A stretch of DNA of 51,047 bases from Bacillus chungangensis (GCF_030812995.1 NZ_JAUSTT010000031.1:1-51047); one strand, 5' to 3'; positions 1 to 9,624 are shown, counted from the stretch's first letter. Notes: a model not told the origin generated them from the letters alone. Numbers and translations are program-made.

Positions 1-57
1 ATCAAACTCCATATTGTATAGACTAATCATAGAACAATCTTTTGGCTTACGCCAACC

Positions 58-114
58 GAAAATTCATCTCCCACTTTCATTGGGCTATGCCCTTCTCATT
101 TAGAAGTGGGAGAA
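58..114 (-). terminator. Hairpin at the 3' end of the S9 peptidase gene
   Basis: On the minus strand, CTCCCACTT near the stop codon pairs with AAGTGGGAG about 30 bases downstream, with an inner GGGCATAGCCC hairpin. The stop codon lies inside the structure. It could act as a terminator, although no long T-run follows. Part of the same sequence recurs at 27514-27540. Confidence 0.45.
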
Positions 115-1898
115 TTCTTTTCGGAAATCCAGTTAAAAAACGCAACAATCTTTCTGTTCATTGTCAGATGATTTTCTATTTTTTCCGTTTGGTGCCCTTC
201 GTTTTCAAAAATGACCAACTCCACTTCTTTTCCCATTTCAAACATTTTATTAGTCAATTGCTCTGCTTCACTAACAGGAACCCTCGTATCATTTCGTCCA
301 TGAAAAACGAGTAAAGGAGCCTTGATATGTTCTAGATGGTTCAAAGGTGCAATCTCTTCAAAAAAATCAGCGTCCTCTTCAAGAAAACCGTATTCATATT
401 CACGCAGCCGTCTTCGCCAAGGGCCGGTATTTTCTAAAAAGGTCTTAAAATGAGAGATTCCGACAATATCAATGCCTGCCGCCCAATATGTTGGATAATG
501 CGTTAAGGAAGCAAGCACCATGAAGCCGCCGTAACTTCTTCCCATAATGCCAATTTTATTTGGTTTAATCTGCTTTGTTGTTGCAAGCGCTTCGGCTAGA
601 TTTGCAAGGTCGGCGACCGCGTCCATTCTTTTTCTTCTATCGTCTAATTGTACATATTTTCTGCCGTAGCCCATGCTTCCTCTCACATTTGGAGCAGCCA
701 CGGCAAATCCTTTCGATACTAAGTATTGAATAACGGGATGGAATTCTGCTCTAATTTGATGTTCTGGCCCTCCATGAACGTAGACAACTGCTGCTTTTGG
801 AATCTTTTCTTTCGAATAATAAAAATATGGAACTTTGAGACCATCAAACGATGTAAACGTACATAGCTCCGGTTCCACCCAAAGGTGTTCAATATCAGGA
901 GAAGCGCCATCATGTGTGATTCTTTTTCCTTCCTTATGACGGAGATCGTACATCCAGATATCACCAGGCATAATCGGACTTTTAAGTGCGAACACGAAAT
1001 GACTTTGATCCAGCCAAGAAAGTGAATCGATTACTCCGCTGCGTACATTAGAAAGGTGGGTGATCTTATTTGTAGAAAATTCAAATATATGCAGTTTCGA
1101 TGTTCCACCTTCATTTATTGTATATAAAAGAAAGGCTTCATCTGGAGATAATGCCAATTCTTCGATATCCCACATGCATGGCTCGATTACTTTATAAAGC
1201 TTTTCTGGCTGCTCAAGCGAAAAATGGTAGATTGTTAATGTATCATTTTCAAAATCAGATAACACAAATGCTGTCTGTCCATCCTCTGATAGAACAAGAG
1301 ATGTAAATCTCGCAGTAACATCTTTCGGGCCTATTTTAACGAGTTCCTTTGTTTCGATATCTAAAATATATAAGGAATGATCGATGTTTGTTTCTTGAAT
1401 GCGGATGACAATCTTCTTGCTGTCTTTTAACCAACAGATAGGAACACAATTGCCATCGTATTCAAACACCATTTGTTCTTGTCTTGTTTGCATATTTAAT
1501 ACAAACAGATCAAAATAGCCGCTATTCCTGCGGTTGCTCGAAAACACAATGTGATGTTCATCTGTTGACCAGCCGCCGAAATGATGAAAATGCTCAGGAG
1601 AAATAATCAATGGTTCCTTTTTTTTTCCGTTTTGACTTACAAGATAGAATTGCTGTTTTTCATTTCCGTTATGATCTATTCCTACAACTGTCTTGTCTCC
1701 AGTTGGCGAATGATAAACAGACATTACCCGATCGTTAAACTCTCCGAAAGGTTGTATTTTTGCTGTATTGCCATCCCAAAGATAAGCTTGTGGAATCCCT
1801 GTTTTCTTACTTAAAAACGTAAACTTGTTTTTTCTTGTCATCGCGCTTGGGCTATAAGCAGCAATGACATGTAAATACTTTGATAATTGTTCTTCCAT
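96..1898 (-). CDS. S9 family (prolyl oligopeptidase-type) serine peptidase
   Basis: A 600-aa cytoplasmic peptidase with an N-terminal seven-bladed beta-propeller (about residues 1-340, with repeated WSTDEHH/WLKDSKK/LSPDEA-type blade motifs) and a C-terminal alpha/beta hydrolase domain. The nucleophile lies in GRSYGG (Ser about 455), with the acid in HGRNDTRVP (Asp about 537) and the histidine in NEGHQ (His about 569), so the triad is complete. This family cleaves short peptides and acyl-peptides. The reading frame could start at 1913, but AGAGGTGG sits immediately before the ATG at 1898, which I prefer. No signal peptide is seen. The last codons run into a hairpin-forming sequence shared with position 27514. 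Substrate cannot be told from sequence. Confidence 0.9.
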   Translation of the reverse strand: MEEQLSKYLHVIAAYSPSAMTRKNKFTFLSKKTGIPQAYLWDGNTAKIQPFGEFNDRVMSVYHSPTGDKTVVGIDHNGNEKQQFYLVSQNGKKKEPLIISPEHFHHFGGWSTDEHHIVFSSNRRNSGYFDLFVLNMQTRQEQMVFEYDGNCVPICWLKDSKKIVIRIQETNIDHSLYILDIETKELVKIGPKDVTARFTSLVLSEDGQTAFVLSDFENDTLTIYHFSLEQPEKLYKVIEPCMWDIEELALSPDEAFLLYTINEGGTSKLHIFEFSTNKITHLSNVRSGVIDSLSWLDQSHFVFALKSPIMPGDIWMYDLRHKEGKRITHDGASPDIEHLWVEPELCTFTSFDGLKVPYFYYSKEKIPKAAVVYVHGGPEHQIRAEFHPVIQYLVSKGFAVAAPNVRGSMGYGRKYVQLDDRRKRMDAVADLANLAEALATTKQIKPNKIGIMGRSYGGFMVLASLTHYPTYWAAGIDIVGISHFKTFLENTGPWRRRLREYEYGFLEEDADFFEEIAPLNHLEHIKAPLLVFHGRNDTRVPVSEAEQLTNKMFEMGKEVELVIFENEGHQTEKIENHLTMNRKIVAFFNWISEKNSPTSK

Positions 1899-1913
1899 TT
1901 TTCCACCTCTCAT

Positions 1914-2440
1914 ATATTCATTCGTTTTCTACATCTATCATAATATTCGCTTCTCAAATTCTCCTCGTTCTCTGTCTTCTTTGATACGAATTGTTTCCAT
2001 TTCGGTAGAGAAGTGCGGTGATCATGAGCAAGGGCGTAAATTATTTCTATCACATCGGAAAGCTCTTATGCTGCCTATTTATCAGAAAGGATTCTCGTTT
2101 TAGATTTATTCCCGTTTGTATGTATGAATTCTGGAATTCGATCTAGGACAAACTTATCATATTATATTATTACTTAGATCTTTTTAGTAAGAAGGGATGT
2201 CTACAAAAAAATACATTCTTTTGCATAGAAGAAGGGGGCATCATAGGACATGAACTCATTTTCGTTCTACTCCGCTTTCTTTGAATTGTCTATTTTCTTG
2301 TCAATGAGGATGTCTCATTTATTATTGATTTGTTTTAACGTATTTTCTTGTCTTTTAAAGTAATAGGCGATCTTGAAAGGATATAAATGACGATAATCAA
2401 AAAAACGATAACGTTTTCCTCTGCTAGTTGGTTTTCAAGG
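1914..2440. other. Intergenic region, no gene seen
   Basis: AT-rich spacer between the S9 peptidase start and the MFS terminator. Short open frames here have no ribosome binding site and no recognisable protein pattern. I see no repeat or RNA motif. Confidence 0.5.
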
Positions 2441-2444
2441 ACAA

Positions 2445-2491
2445 AAAGTCACTCAAGCACTGTAACACAATTTCTGTGTTCTTAGCTTGAG
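2445..2491 (-). terminator. Terminator of the MFS gene
   Basis: CTCAAGC and GCTTGAG form the base of a stem with a second inner stem AACACA/TGTGTT. On the minus strand it is followed by a T-rich stretch. It lies 70 bp past the stop codon of the upstream MFS gene. Confidence 0.6.
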
Positions 2492-2561
2492 ATCTTCTAT
2501 AGCCCTTTGAGAATTTCCTTTATCGTCGTTTCTTGGAAACTAGCAATCGATTCGCTTTTTT

Positions 2562-3773
2562 CTAAACGCTTCTCATTTGTTTAACATTTTTCCGGTCTTT
2601 TAGAAGAAAGAAAATATACAACATCATCGATAAAATAATTGATCCGGCAGATGTGATGTAGATGCTGCCGTAGCTAAAGAGGTGAGCGATTTGGCCAAAC
2701 GCCATGGCGCCGACTCCAACACCTAAATCGAAAAAGGAGAAGAATGTTGCGGTTGCCATTCCTTTCCGATTAGCTGGTGCTTTTTCTACTGCCCATGCTT
2801 GGAGTGCTGGCTGGATCATGCCAAAGCCCATTCCGTATAATGCTGCTGCCGTAAAGAGTGTAGAGGTGTTTGGCAGCCAAGATAGTAAAAGCATCGCTGT
2901 AAAAATAAACGATGTTCCTGGAAGAAAGACGACGATATGACCTTTCCGATCGTATAATCGTCCAGAAAATGTGCGGGAAATTAATAAAAATAAAGCGTAG
3001 ATCATGAAATACCATTCGATTCCGCTAATTCCTTTTTCCGTCGTATACAGAGGCAGAAAAGATGCGATGCCGCCAAAGGTGATAGTGATAAAGAATAATA
3101 GAAACGAAGGCTGCAAGGCGCTTTTTTCATAGATATCGTGTTTTATGTGCATACGCTGCTGCTGAGGCTGTTCAACTTTTTTGTATTTAACGGTTGTTGA
3201 CAACGCGAGTGCAATGATTCCAAGAGCGCCGCATATAAGGAACAGCTGCGTAAAGGTTAAATGTTTTGTTAAGGTTAATCCTAATGAAGGGCCTAATGCC
3301 AGTGCTAAGTTCCCGGACAATCCGAAATAGCCCATCCCTTCCCCACGCCTGCTTTGTGGAATGAGGTCGGTTGCAATTGTTCCTGTAGCTGTGGTGGAAA
3401 AGCCCCAGCCAATTCCTTGAATAATCCGCATTATCACTAAAAAAGCGAGACTATAAATAAATGCAAAAGAACCGACGGAAACGACGAAAATAGCAAGACC
3501 GATCATATAAACGAAGCGTCTGCCCTTCGATTCCAACGCATGTCCAGCATAAGGACGGAAAAGCAAAGCAGAAAAGGTGAAAATACCCGTGATAATGCCG
3601 ATAAATTGGTTGCTTCCCCCTAAATGTTCAACAAATAAAGGAATGGTCGGCAATGTCATTTGAAAACCGAGGAAAATAAAAAAGTTAGCTAAACAGATAA
3701 GAATAAAATCTCTTGTCCAAATTTTATCTTGTTTCGGTGCTGTTGATGGCTTAACATTTGCTTTAACATTCAT
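2562..3773 (-). CDS. MFS transporter, probable drug/metabolite exporter
   Basis: A 403-aa, 12-helix major facilitator protein. The N-terminal half has the motif A-like loop YAGHALESKGRR after helix 2 and a proline/glycine-rich helix 5 (GLSGNLALALGPSLGL), as in exporters of the DHA1 type. A second loop, SGRLYDRKGH, follows helix 8. Start ATG at 3773 has AAAGGAAG nine bases upstream. Monocistronic, with its own terminator. The substrate cannot be assigned; export of a toxic compound or metabolite is an inference from the fold. Confidence 0.85.
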   Translation of the reverse strand: MNVKANVKPSTAPKQDKIWTRDFILICLANFFIFLGFQMTLPTIPLFVEHLGGSNQFIGIITGIFTFSALLFRPYAGHALESKGRRFVYMIGLAIFVVSVGSFAFIYSLAFLVIMRIIQGIGWGFSTTATGTIATDLIPQSRRGEGMGYFGLSGNLALALGPSLGLTLTKHLTFTQLFLICGALGIIALALSTTVKYKKVEQPQQQRMHIKHDIYEKSALQPSFLLFFITITFGGIASFLPLYTTEKGISGIEWYFMIYALFLLISRTFSGRLYDRKGHIVVFLPGTSFIFTAMLLLSWLPNTSTLFTAAALYGMGFGMIQPALQAWAVEKAPANRKGMATATFFSFFDLGVGVGAMAFGQIAHLFSYGSIYITSAGSIILSMMLYIFFLLKDRKNVKQMRSV

Positions 3774-3964
3774 GCAAGTCTTCCTTTCTTCGGTACTCGA
3801 AATAAATTATACATGAGAAGGGCATTTAATGATAACTATTTTGCTTCTCCCGCCTAGTATTCGCGATGGAAGCGGATTCTTTATAATAACAGCGAATTTA
3901 TCTAAAATATAGAACGTTCGTTCTTAGTATGTGGCAAAATAAAATAGGTTAAGGAGTGAAAATT

Positions 3965-4359
3965 TTGGGAAATCGTATTTATTTTCATGGAAACCCGTGG
4001 CCAGAAGGCCATAAAATAGAAGCATTCTCATGGAGTGGAAAACTTGAGCCTAATAGTGGCCTTTGATTTGACTTGCATTTATAAACAAAGACTACTATGC
4101 CAATGATGATCTAGAGGAAGAAGAACTGAAGATATTAGCGATTGGCAAGCTAAAATTGTTTGGTGCAATTATCATAGCAGTACACTTTCTTCTATCGATT
4201 GGGGGACATGCTGGTTTTCTAGTAGGAACAGCGTAGCACTTATCATGATCCTATCAAGTAAAAACGTTCATTCAGTGGGAGACTGTCGCTTCACTGAATG
4301 AACAATACGAGCACTTTTTACGTCATTGGCGAGCAGTTGAACGAAAAACAACAGCCTAA
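3965..4359 (+). pseudogene. Decayed small gene of unrecognised family
   Basis: AAGGAG followed by a TTG opens a frame beginning MGNRIYFHGNPWPEGHK, which meets a TGA after about 33 codons. Protein-like stretches continue in other frames: DYYANDD with an acidic run, then SDWQAKIVWCNYHSST, then FIQWETVASLNEQYEHFLR, ending at TAA 4357-4359. Together these suggest one ancestral protein of about 130 aa broken by several frameshifts and stops. I do not recognise the family. A 12-bp inverted repeat (4266-4277 with 4292-4303) lies inside the relic. Confidence 0.5.
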
Positions 4360-4449
4360 ACCAAAATCTACAAGAAAGACATCGCTGATTGTAGAGCATG
4401 TTCTGTTTCTAGGAAAGTCCCGCTTTAACGAAGCGTGAATGGGAGTAGT

Positions 4450-5688
4450 TTACCCTTTTGCTCTTTCTTCAAAAAGCTTGATGATTTCAATAATAACGTT
4501 TGTCGCTTTGATCATATTATTGACAGAGATATATTCGAATTTACTATGGAAGTTTTCTCCACCAGTGAAAATATTCGGAGTCGGCAGTCCCATAAAGGAA
4601 AGTTGGGAGCCGTCTGTGCCGCCGCGAATTGGTGAGATTTTCGGTTCAATGTTTAAATTTTTCATCGCATCGTAAGCAATATCGACAATTTCTTTCACCG
4701 GTTCGATTTTTTCTCTCATGTTGTAATATTGGTCGTTCATATCTAGAATAATTTGATCTTTTCCGTATTTCTCTTGTAGTTCAGCGACAATGTTTTCCAA
4801 GTTCGTTTTTTTCGCATGAAATAGATCGCGGTCAAAGTCGCGAATAATGTAGTACAACTTTGTTTTTTCCACATCGCCTTGTATAGAAATGAGGTGGTAG
4901 AACCCTTCATAGCCTTCTGTATATTCTGGCGCTTCTTCTACTGGGAGTTTGCTATGTAATTCCATCGCAATTTTCGCAGAATTGATCATTTTTCCTTTTG
5001 CGGTTCCTGGATGAACGTTGTTTCCCTTAATTGTTATTTTGGCGGAAGCTGCGTTGAAGCTTTCATACTCTAATTCACCAAGAGGTCCGCCGTCGACTGT
5101 ATAGGCATACTTGGCATTAAATTGAGCGACATCGAATCGATGAGGTCCTCTTCCAATCTCTTCATCAGGAGTGAAAGCAACCCTAATTTTACCGTGTTTT
5201 ACCTCTGGGTGTTTGATTAAATATGTCATAGCAGTCATGATTTCAGCTATTCCTGCTTTGTTGTCAGCACCAAGAAGAGTTGTACCGTCCGTTGTGATCA
5301 ATGTATGGCCTTTATATTGGCCAAGCTCCGGGAAGTCCTTTGGAGAGAGTACAACTTGCAACGCTTCGTTTAATACAATTTCTTTTCCGTCATAATTGTC
5401 AACAATTTGCGGCTTCACATTTGTGCCAGTAAAATCAGTTGCTGTATCCATATGAGCCAAAAACCCAATTGTTGGAACTTGCTTGTTTGTATTAGCTGGA
5501 AGAGTGGCCATGACGTAGCCGTTTTCATCAATTGATACTTCTTCCATGCCGATTTCCTTTAATTCTTCTACTAGCACGTTGGCAAGTGTCCATTGCCCTG
5601 CTGTTGACGGACAAGTATTGCTATCCTCGTTGGACTGCGTGTCAACCTTGGCATAAGAGGTAAATCTTGTAATAATCTCTTCTTTCAA
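4450..5688 (-). CDS. pepT: Peptidase T (tripeptide aminopeptidase)
   Basis: A 412-aa M20B metallopeptidase that removes the N-terminal residue of tripeptides in the cytoplasm. The two-zinc ligand set is visible: HMD (His79, Asp81), GADNKAG (Asp142), DEEIGRG (Glu176/177), VDGGPLGE, and FHSKFEY near the C terminus. Length matches the family. The start is TTG at 5688, with AAGGAG upstream; the stretch between holds a five-codon ATG frame that ends just at the TTG. Monocistronic, with no clear regulatory site. Confidence 0.95.
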   Translation of the reverse strand: MKEEIITRFTSYAKVDTQSNEDSNTCPSTAGQWTLANVLVEELKEIGMEEVSIDENGYVMATLPANTNKQVPTIGFLAHMDTATDFTGTNVKPQIVDNYDGKEIVLNEALQVVLSPKDFPELGQYKGHTLITTDGTTLLGADNKAGIAEIMTAMTYLIKHPEVKHGKIRVAFTPDEEIGRGPHRFDVAQFNAKYAYTVDGGPLGELEYESFNAASAKITIKGNNVHPGTAKGKMINSAKIAMELHSKLPVEEAPEYTEGYEGFYHLISIQGDVEKTKLYYIIRDFDRDLFHAKKTNLENIVAELQEKYGKDQIILDMNDQYYNMREKIEPVKEIVDIAYDAMKNLNIEPKISPIRGGTDGSQLSFMGLPTPNIFTGGENFHSKFEYISVNNMIKATNVIIEIIKLFEERAKG

Positions 5689-5838
5689 CGTTCTTTCATC
5701 TCCTTAGCAAAACTTGTTTATGTGTATAGTTTAGCACTGTTCGATTTGTGAAACCAATGGCGTTTTTCGTTTGCTCTAAGAAATTCAAGATCACTAATAG
5801 AGAGAGGTGATAAGTGAGCTTCTTTCCCACCCTCATTT

Positions 5839-5902
5839 TTTAGGATGACACAGAATACAGTCTTTTAGGATGTTTTCTGCTTTAGGAAGGTCATTGTATA
5901 AT
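5839..5902 (+). promoter_or_regulatory. Promoter region of the two-component operon
   Basis: TTTAGGATG occurs at 5839 and 5864, and TTTAGGA at 5881, ahead of a good -10 TATAAT (5897-5902). No good -35 is present, which fits activator-dependent transcription, perhaps by the response regulator itself. The repeat spacing (25 and 17 bp) is irregular, so operator function is tentative. Confidence 0.4.
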
Positions 5903-5984
5903 AAAATACAAGTAAAAAAGACGATCGATGTTCTAAGCAATACTTTTGCAAATGCAGTTCACTTCTTAGAAAAGAGGTACATTT

Positions 5985-6683
5985 ATGAAACAGGAAATGA
6001 TTTTATTAGTGGATGATGATAAAGACATTGTTGACTTCATAGAAGTTTTTTTAAGTGATGAAGGATATAAAGTACTAAAGGCTTATCATGGGAACGAAGC
6101 TTTAACACTGCTCGATGCACATAATGTGGATTTAGTCATTCTTGATATTATGATGCCACAGCTTGATGGAATTGAGGTTTGTCGAAGAATAAGAGAAAAA
6201 AATAACATTCCGATCATGATATTAAGTGCGAAAGCAACGGAGGTAGATAAAGTAGTTGGACTGAGCACAGGGGCCGATGATTATATGGTCAAACCATTTA
6301 GTCCTTTGGAGTTTACAGCAAGAGTGAAGGCTCAGCTAAGAAGATATAACTATTTAAATCATCATGTTTCTGTTAAGGATGAAAAGATGATATCGGTAAA
6401 TGGGTTGCAAATAGATCAAACATCAAGAAATGTTGTCTTGTATGGCAAGCCTGTAAAATTGACAAAAACAGAGTACGACATTCTGCTGCTATTGGCTAAA
6501 CATCCAAATAGAGTTTATACGTTAGAAGAAATTTTTGAAACTGTGTGGAAGGAAAAATCCTTTGATATCAACAATACTGTAATGGTTCATATCGCTAGAT
6601 TAAGACAAAAAATAGAAGACGATCCGAGAAACGCAAACATAGTTAAAAATGTATGGGGAGTAGGGTATAAAATTGAAATTTAA
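5985..6683 (+). CDS. OmpR/PhoB-family response regulator (VanR-like)
   Basis: A 232-aa regulator. The receiver domain (about 1-120) has acidic residues VDDDKD, phosphoacceptor Asp54 in VILDIMMP, and the conserved Lys in DDYMVKPF. The C-terminal winged helix (about 135-230) ends with the typical RLRQKIEDDP and VWGVGYKIE pattern. It overlaps the following kinase gene by 11 bp, so the two are translationally coupled. The GAGGTACATTT leader gives an ATG start at 5985. Sequence style resembles VanR-type regulators. The M23 peptidase gene just downstream, with phased direct repeats in its promoter region, is a likely target. Confidence 0.93.
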   Translation: MKQEMILLVDDDKDIVDFIEVFLSDEGYKVLKAYHGNEALTLLDAHNVDLVILDIMMPQLDGIEVCRRIREKNNIPIMILSAKATEVDKVVGLSTGADDYMVKPFSPLEFTARVKAQLRRYNYLNHHVSVKDEKMISVNGLQIDQTSRNVVLYGKPVKLTKTEYDILLLLAKHPNRVYTLEEIFETVWKEKSFDINNTVMVHIARLRQKIEDDPRNANIVKNVWGVGYKIEI

Positions 6684-7746
6684 TTTCTTCTATGGCATTA
6701 GATTTAAGTTATTAACGATATGCATTACCAGTGTTGCTTTAGCTGTTTTCGGGATTATTTTCTTTCAACTTTTTGCTGCAAAACAATTTGGCGATGCTGC
6801 GCAGTTAGAAGAATCATATTCCGTTATATATTTGGCTGTCTTTCTAATCCTCACAACTATCTTTTTCTATTTGTTTTCAAAAAATACGATTACGAGAATA
6901 GAAACGATTAGCAAAGGTGTAGATAAAATAAAGGAAGGAAATTTGCAGACTTATATTCCAGTAGATGTTCATGATGAAATTGGCCAGTTAACAGCTAATA
7001 TTAATTTGATGGCAAAAAACCTTCAATCATCAATGGAAAGAGAACACGAAGCAAAGCAGATAAAGGATGAGATGATCAGCAATATTTCCCATGATTTGCG
7101 AACACCGTTAACATCATTAATGGGATATATTGACCTAATAAAAGCACATATGCATGAAGATTTAGAGGCATGTGAAAAGTATGTAGATATTTCCCAGAGA
7201 AAATGCGAACAGCTGAAGACCCAAATAAATGACTTGATCGAGTATTGCATCGTAAAAGATAAAAGCCTCACTATTTATACAGAAGTAGTAGGTGTAAAAG
7301 CATTGATTCAACAACTCATGATTGATTTTATTCCCCAATTAGAAGAGGCGGGAATGCGTTTTGAGATTGAATGTGAATCGGAAGTATCTATAGATGTAGA
7401 TGTAAGTTTAATGAAAAGACTTTTGCAAAATATGATAAGCAATAGTATTTTTTATGGGAAAGCAGGAAAGAAATTAATGATTCACATTCGATTAAAGGAT
7501 TCGAAAGCAATGATAGAAATAAAAAATAATGGCAATCAGATTGCTAAAGAGGATATCCCATATTTATTTGAACGATTCTATCGGGGTGAAAAATCAAGAA
7601 ATGAGCATACAGGAGGAAAAGGAATGGGGCTCGCGATTGCAAAAAGTATTGCCGAACTGCATAAAGGAACGATAACAGTCGAAAGTGATGATAAAGAAAC
7701 AGTTTTTCTCATTGCGCTGCCTGCCGTGAAAAATATAGAAAAATAG
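6673..7746 (+). CDS. Sensor histidine kinase (VanS-like)
   Basis: A 357-aa membrane kinase. Two transmembrane helices (about 13-34 and 50-68) enclose only a very short extracellular loop, so it probably senses within the membrane or through a partner protein. A HAMP linker follows (about 70-122). The HisKA domain has phosphoacceptor His140 in SHDLRTPLT. The ATPase domain shows the N-box (NMISNSIFYG), ENNGNQ-like IKNNGNQ, and the G-box GGKGMGLAIAKS. Start is TTG at 6673 inside the regulator's last codons. It is the cognate partner of the regulator at 5985. Confidence 0.92.
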   Translation: MKFNFFYGIRFKLLTICITSVALAVFGIIFFQLFAAKQFGDAAQLEESYSVIYLAVFLILTTIFFYLFSKNTITRIETISKGVDKIKEGNLQTYIPVDVHDEIGQLTANINLMAKNLQSSMEREHEAKQIKDEMISNISHDLRTPLTSLMGYIDLIKAHMHEDLEACEKYVDISQRKCEQLKTQINDLIEYCIVKDKSLTIYTEVVGVKALIQQLMIDFIPQLEEAGMRFEIECESEVSIDVDVSLMKRLLQNMISNSIFYGKAGKKLMIHIRLKDSKAMIEIKNNGNQIAKEDIPYLFERFYRGEKSRNEHTGGKGMGLAIAKSIAELHKGTITVESDDKETVFLIALPAVKNIEK

Positions 7747-7755
7747 CCTTCCTTT

Positions 7756-7814
7756 TTGTAAGAAAGTTGTAAGTTTTTCTTTTCTATATAGTAAGTTCTC
7801 CTCTTTAGTATAGT
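7756..7814 (+). promoter_or_regulatory. Phased direct repeats and promoter upstream of the M23 gene
   Basis: TTGTAAG at 7756-7762 and 7767-7773 are exactly 11 bp apart; TAGTAAG at 7789-7795 is another 22 bp on. Repeats at about 11-bp spacing are the usual binding pattern of OmpR-family regulators. They lie upstream of and over the expected -35, with -10 candidates TAGTAT or TATAGT at 7806-7814. I infer control by the adjacent regulator. Confidence 0.5.
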
Positions 7815-7844
7815 AATCGAAAACTATCTAAAGGAGGGACGGAC

Positions 7845-8774
7845 ATGCTTCAGAAGCTGCCAATAAAATCGATCGCATTAGCGCTGCATTTTATTGTAGT
7901 GATCGTTTGCTGGGGAGCCGTTTATCTCTTTGGCGGTGTAATAGGAGTCATTAGTTGGTGGGTGATTCAGGGTTTTAGTTTCATCGGTATGGTGACGTTC
8001 GTGGCGACAACTGTATGCATTCTCGTTCATTTTAGTCGTCATCGTAAAATAAAGACATCCCTTTTTTTACTTCTCATTTTTGCGCTGCTTGCAGCTTGGC
8101 CGTTTGGATGGTTTTTTGGAATTTGGCAGATGGCATATCCTGCAGATATACAAACTACCACGCCGGCAGCTGCGATCCGTTTGCCGATCAATCAACCAGC
8201 ATTAGTGGGCTGGGGAGGCAATCGAGTAGAAACAAACTATCATGCAATGGCTCCAAATCAACGTTGGGCATATGATTTATTAGTGCCGCCAGCTGCAACG
8301 AAAAGCACCCGATTAGAGGATTATGGCATATATGGGGTTGAAGTAGTCGCTCCCGCTTCAGGCACAGTTGTTTCTGCATATGATGGTGAAGCAGATATGG
8401 AGCCAGGAACAGATGATTTTGAATCATTAGCAGGCAACCATGTTTATCTACGGATGGATGACACAGGTACCTATCTTGTCATTGCTCATTTAAAGCAAGG
8501 TTCAATATTGGTGAAAGAAGGACAGCATGTGGAAGAGGGAGCGCCTATTGGCCAAGCAGGGAACTCAGGCAGTACGAGCGAGCCTCACATTCATATTCAT
8601 CATCAACGTCAAGATCCCTCAAAGACGAGTATGTTTCTTTCGGAAGGACTGCCTCTCTACTTCCGCGACATCGATGGCCCTTCGATGCCAGAAGGAGGCA
8701 TACATGTTGAAGACGGGATGCAGAAACCAATAGGCGATATTATTGCTCCGCTTGATAAACAAGAAAAACAGTAA
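7845..8774 (+). CDS. Membrane-anchored M23 family metallopeptidase
   Basis: A 309-aa protein with three N-terminal transmembrane helices (about 10-34, 38-62, 72-98) and an extracellular M23 (LytM-like) domain. Zinc ligand candidates are His133 and Asp144 in YHAMAPNQRWAYD and the HIH motif (His248, His250); His215 in AHLKQGS is the catalytic partner. M23 enzymes cleave cross-bridges or stem peptides of peptidoglycan. AAAGGAGGGAC precedes the ATG. It lies 98 bp after the kinase gene and ends in its own terminator. Co-location with a VanRS-like system suggests a cell-wall stress response. Confidence 0.88.
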   Translation: MLQKLPIKSIALALHFIVVIVCWGAVYLFGGVIGVISWWVIQGFSFIGMVTFVATTVCILVHFSRHRKIKTSLFLLLIFALLAAWPFGWFFGIWQMAYPADIQTTTPAAAIRLPINQPALVGWGGNRVETNYHAMAPNQRWAYDLLVPPAATKSTRLEDYGIYGVEVVAPASGTVVSAYDGEADMEPGTDDFESLAGNHVYLRMDDTGTYLVIAHLKQGSILVKEGQHVEEGAPIGQAGNSGSTSEPHIHIHHQRQDPSKTSMFLSEGLPLYFRDIDGPSMPEGGIHVEDGMQKPIGDIIAPLDKQEKQ

Positions 8775-8780
8775 CATATA

Positions 8781-8824
8781 AGCGACAGTCTGAACATGAT
8801 TTCGTGTTTCAGATTGTCGCTTTA
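8781..8824 (+). terminator. Rho-independent terminator after the M23 gene
   Basis: AGCGACAGTCTGAA pairs with TTCAGATTGTCGCT (one G-T pair) across a 16-base loop, and is followed by a short T-rich run. It starts seven bases past the stop codon. Confidence 0.8.
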
Positions 8825-8865
8825 TTCCTTTTTAGTCCAAGTCTGAATCAATCAGAAGAATTGTT

Positions 8866-8893
8866 TTGACAAATATTTAAAAAAGATTAATAT
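8866..8893 (+). promoter_or_regulatory. Sigma-A-type promoter for the TetR gene
   Basis: Perfect -35 TTGACA (8866-8871), a 16-bp spacer and a -10 TAATAT (8888-8893), about 50 bp before the start codon. Confidence 0.55.
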
Positions 8894-8945
8894 ATTTATA
8901 ATGACTATAAAATGTTTTTTTGGTCAATAAAAAAGGAGAAAGAAA

Positions 8946-9551
8946 ATGCCTAAGATTGTTAGTGATCACGAAAGAGAGATGGTAAGAAAAGCGATGTATG
9001 TAAAAGGAACGGAGCTGATTCGTAAAAAAGGGCTAAAAAGGGTTACTGTCGAGGATATCACAAATGCTGTCCAGATTGGTAAAGGTTCCTTTTACTCTTA
9101 CTATCGTTGTAAAGAAGAGCTTCTCTATCAGATTATAAAAAAATGTGAGAGTAACATGTTTGAGAGAGTAGAAGCGATCATGTCCGAAAACATAGAAGTA
9201 AAGGAAAAGTTGATAAAGGCATTAAAGGAAATCTATTTAGCAGAGGACAGTATTGTTTTTTATGTTTCACCATCGGATATTGAGTATTTGCTTCGTAAAC
9301 TTCCTGCTGAAGCAGGGGACTGGGAAGCAGCAAAATCAAAAGACTATTTTAGTAAGACGCTGTCGCTTTGCGGTATTGATAAATCTGAGTGTGATTTTGA
9401 CGTGCTTTCCTATTTAATGAATGCTCTTCATTTTATTGGTTCGGTTGATGCGCCTTTAGAGGAGCAGGGAAGAAAGAAGGCTTTAGATATTCTCGTCCAT
9501 TCTATTGCCGATTACATGGCAGGAGGTAAAGAGCAATGTGGAGATGTTTAA
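8946..9551 (+). CDS. TetR/AcrR-family transcriptional regulator
   Basis: A 201-aa regulator. The N-terminal helix-turn-helix (about 12-58) has the family pattern GLKRVTVEDI, then AVQIGKGSFYSYYRCKEEL. The C-terminal ligand-binding half is unique to the protein and contains two cysteines in CGIDKSEC. Start ATG with AAAGGAGAAA upstream. The alpha/beta hydrolase gene begins 73 bp downstream in the same direction and is its probable co-transcribed target. Ligand unknown. Confidence 0.88.
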   Translation: MPKIVSDHEREMVRKAMYVKGTELIRKKGLKRVTVEDITNAVQIGKGSFYSYYRCKEELLYQIIKKCESNMFERVEAIMSENIEVKEKLIKALKEIYLAEDSIVFYVSPSDIEYLLRKLPAEAGDWEAAKSKDYFSKTLSLCGIDKSECDFDVLSYLMNALHFIGSVDAPLEEQGRKKALDILVHSIADYMAGGKEQCGDV

Positions 9552-9624
9552 AGATAAATACTTCCATACATATAATTGATTCAGATGACAGCTGCCTCTG
9601 TTTTACCGATATTTGGAGGTACAA

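Noticed and set aside
42-314. 90-codon plus-strand frame at the window start
   Set aside because: It is antisense to the S9 peptidase C terminus, with no ribosome binding site or protein-like pattern.
4266-4303. 12-bp inverted repeat as a terminator
   Set aside because: It lies within a decayed coding sequence and has no T-run directly after it.
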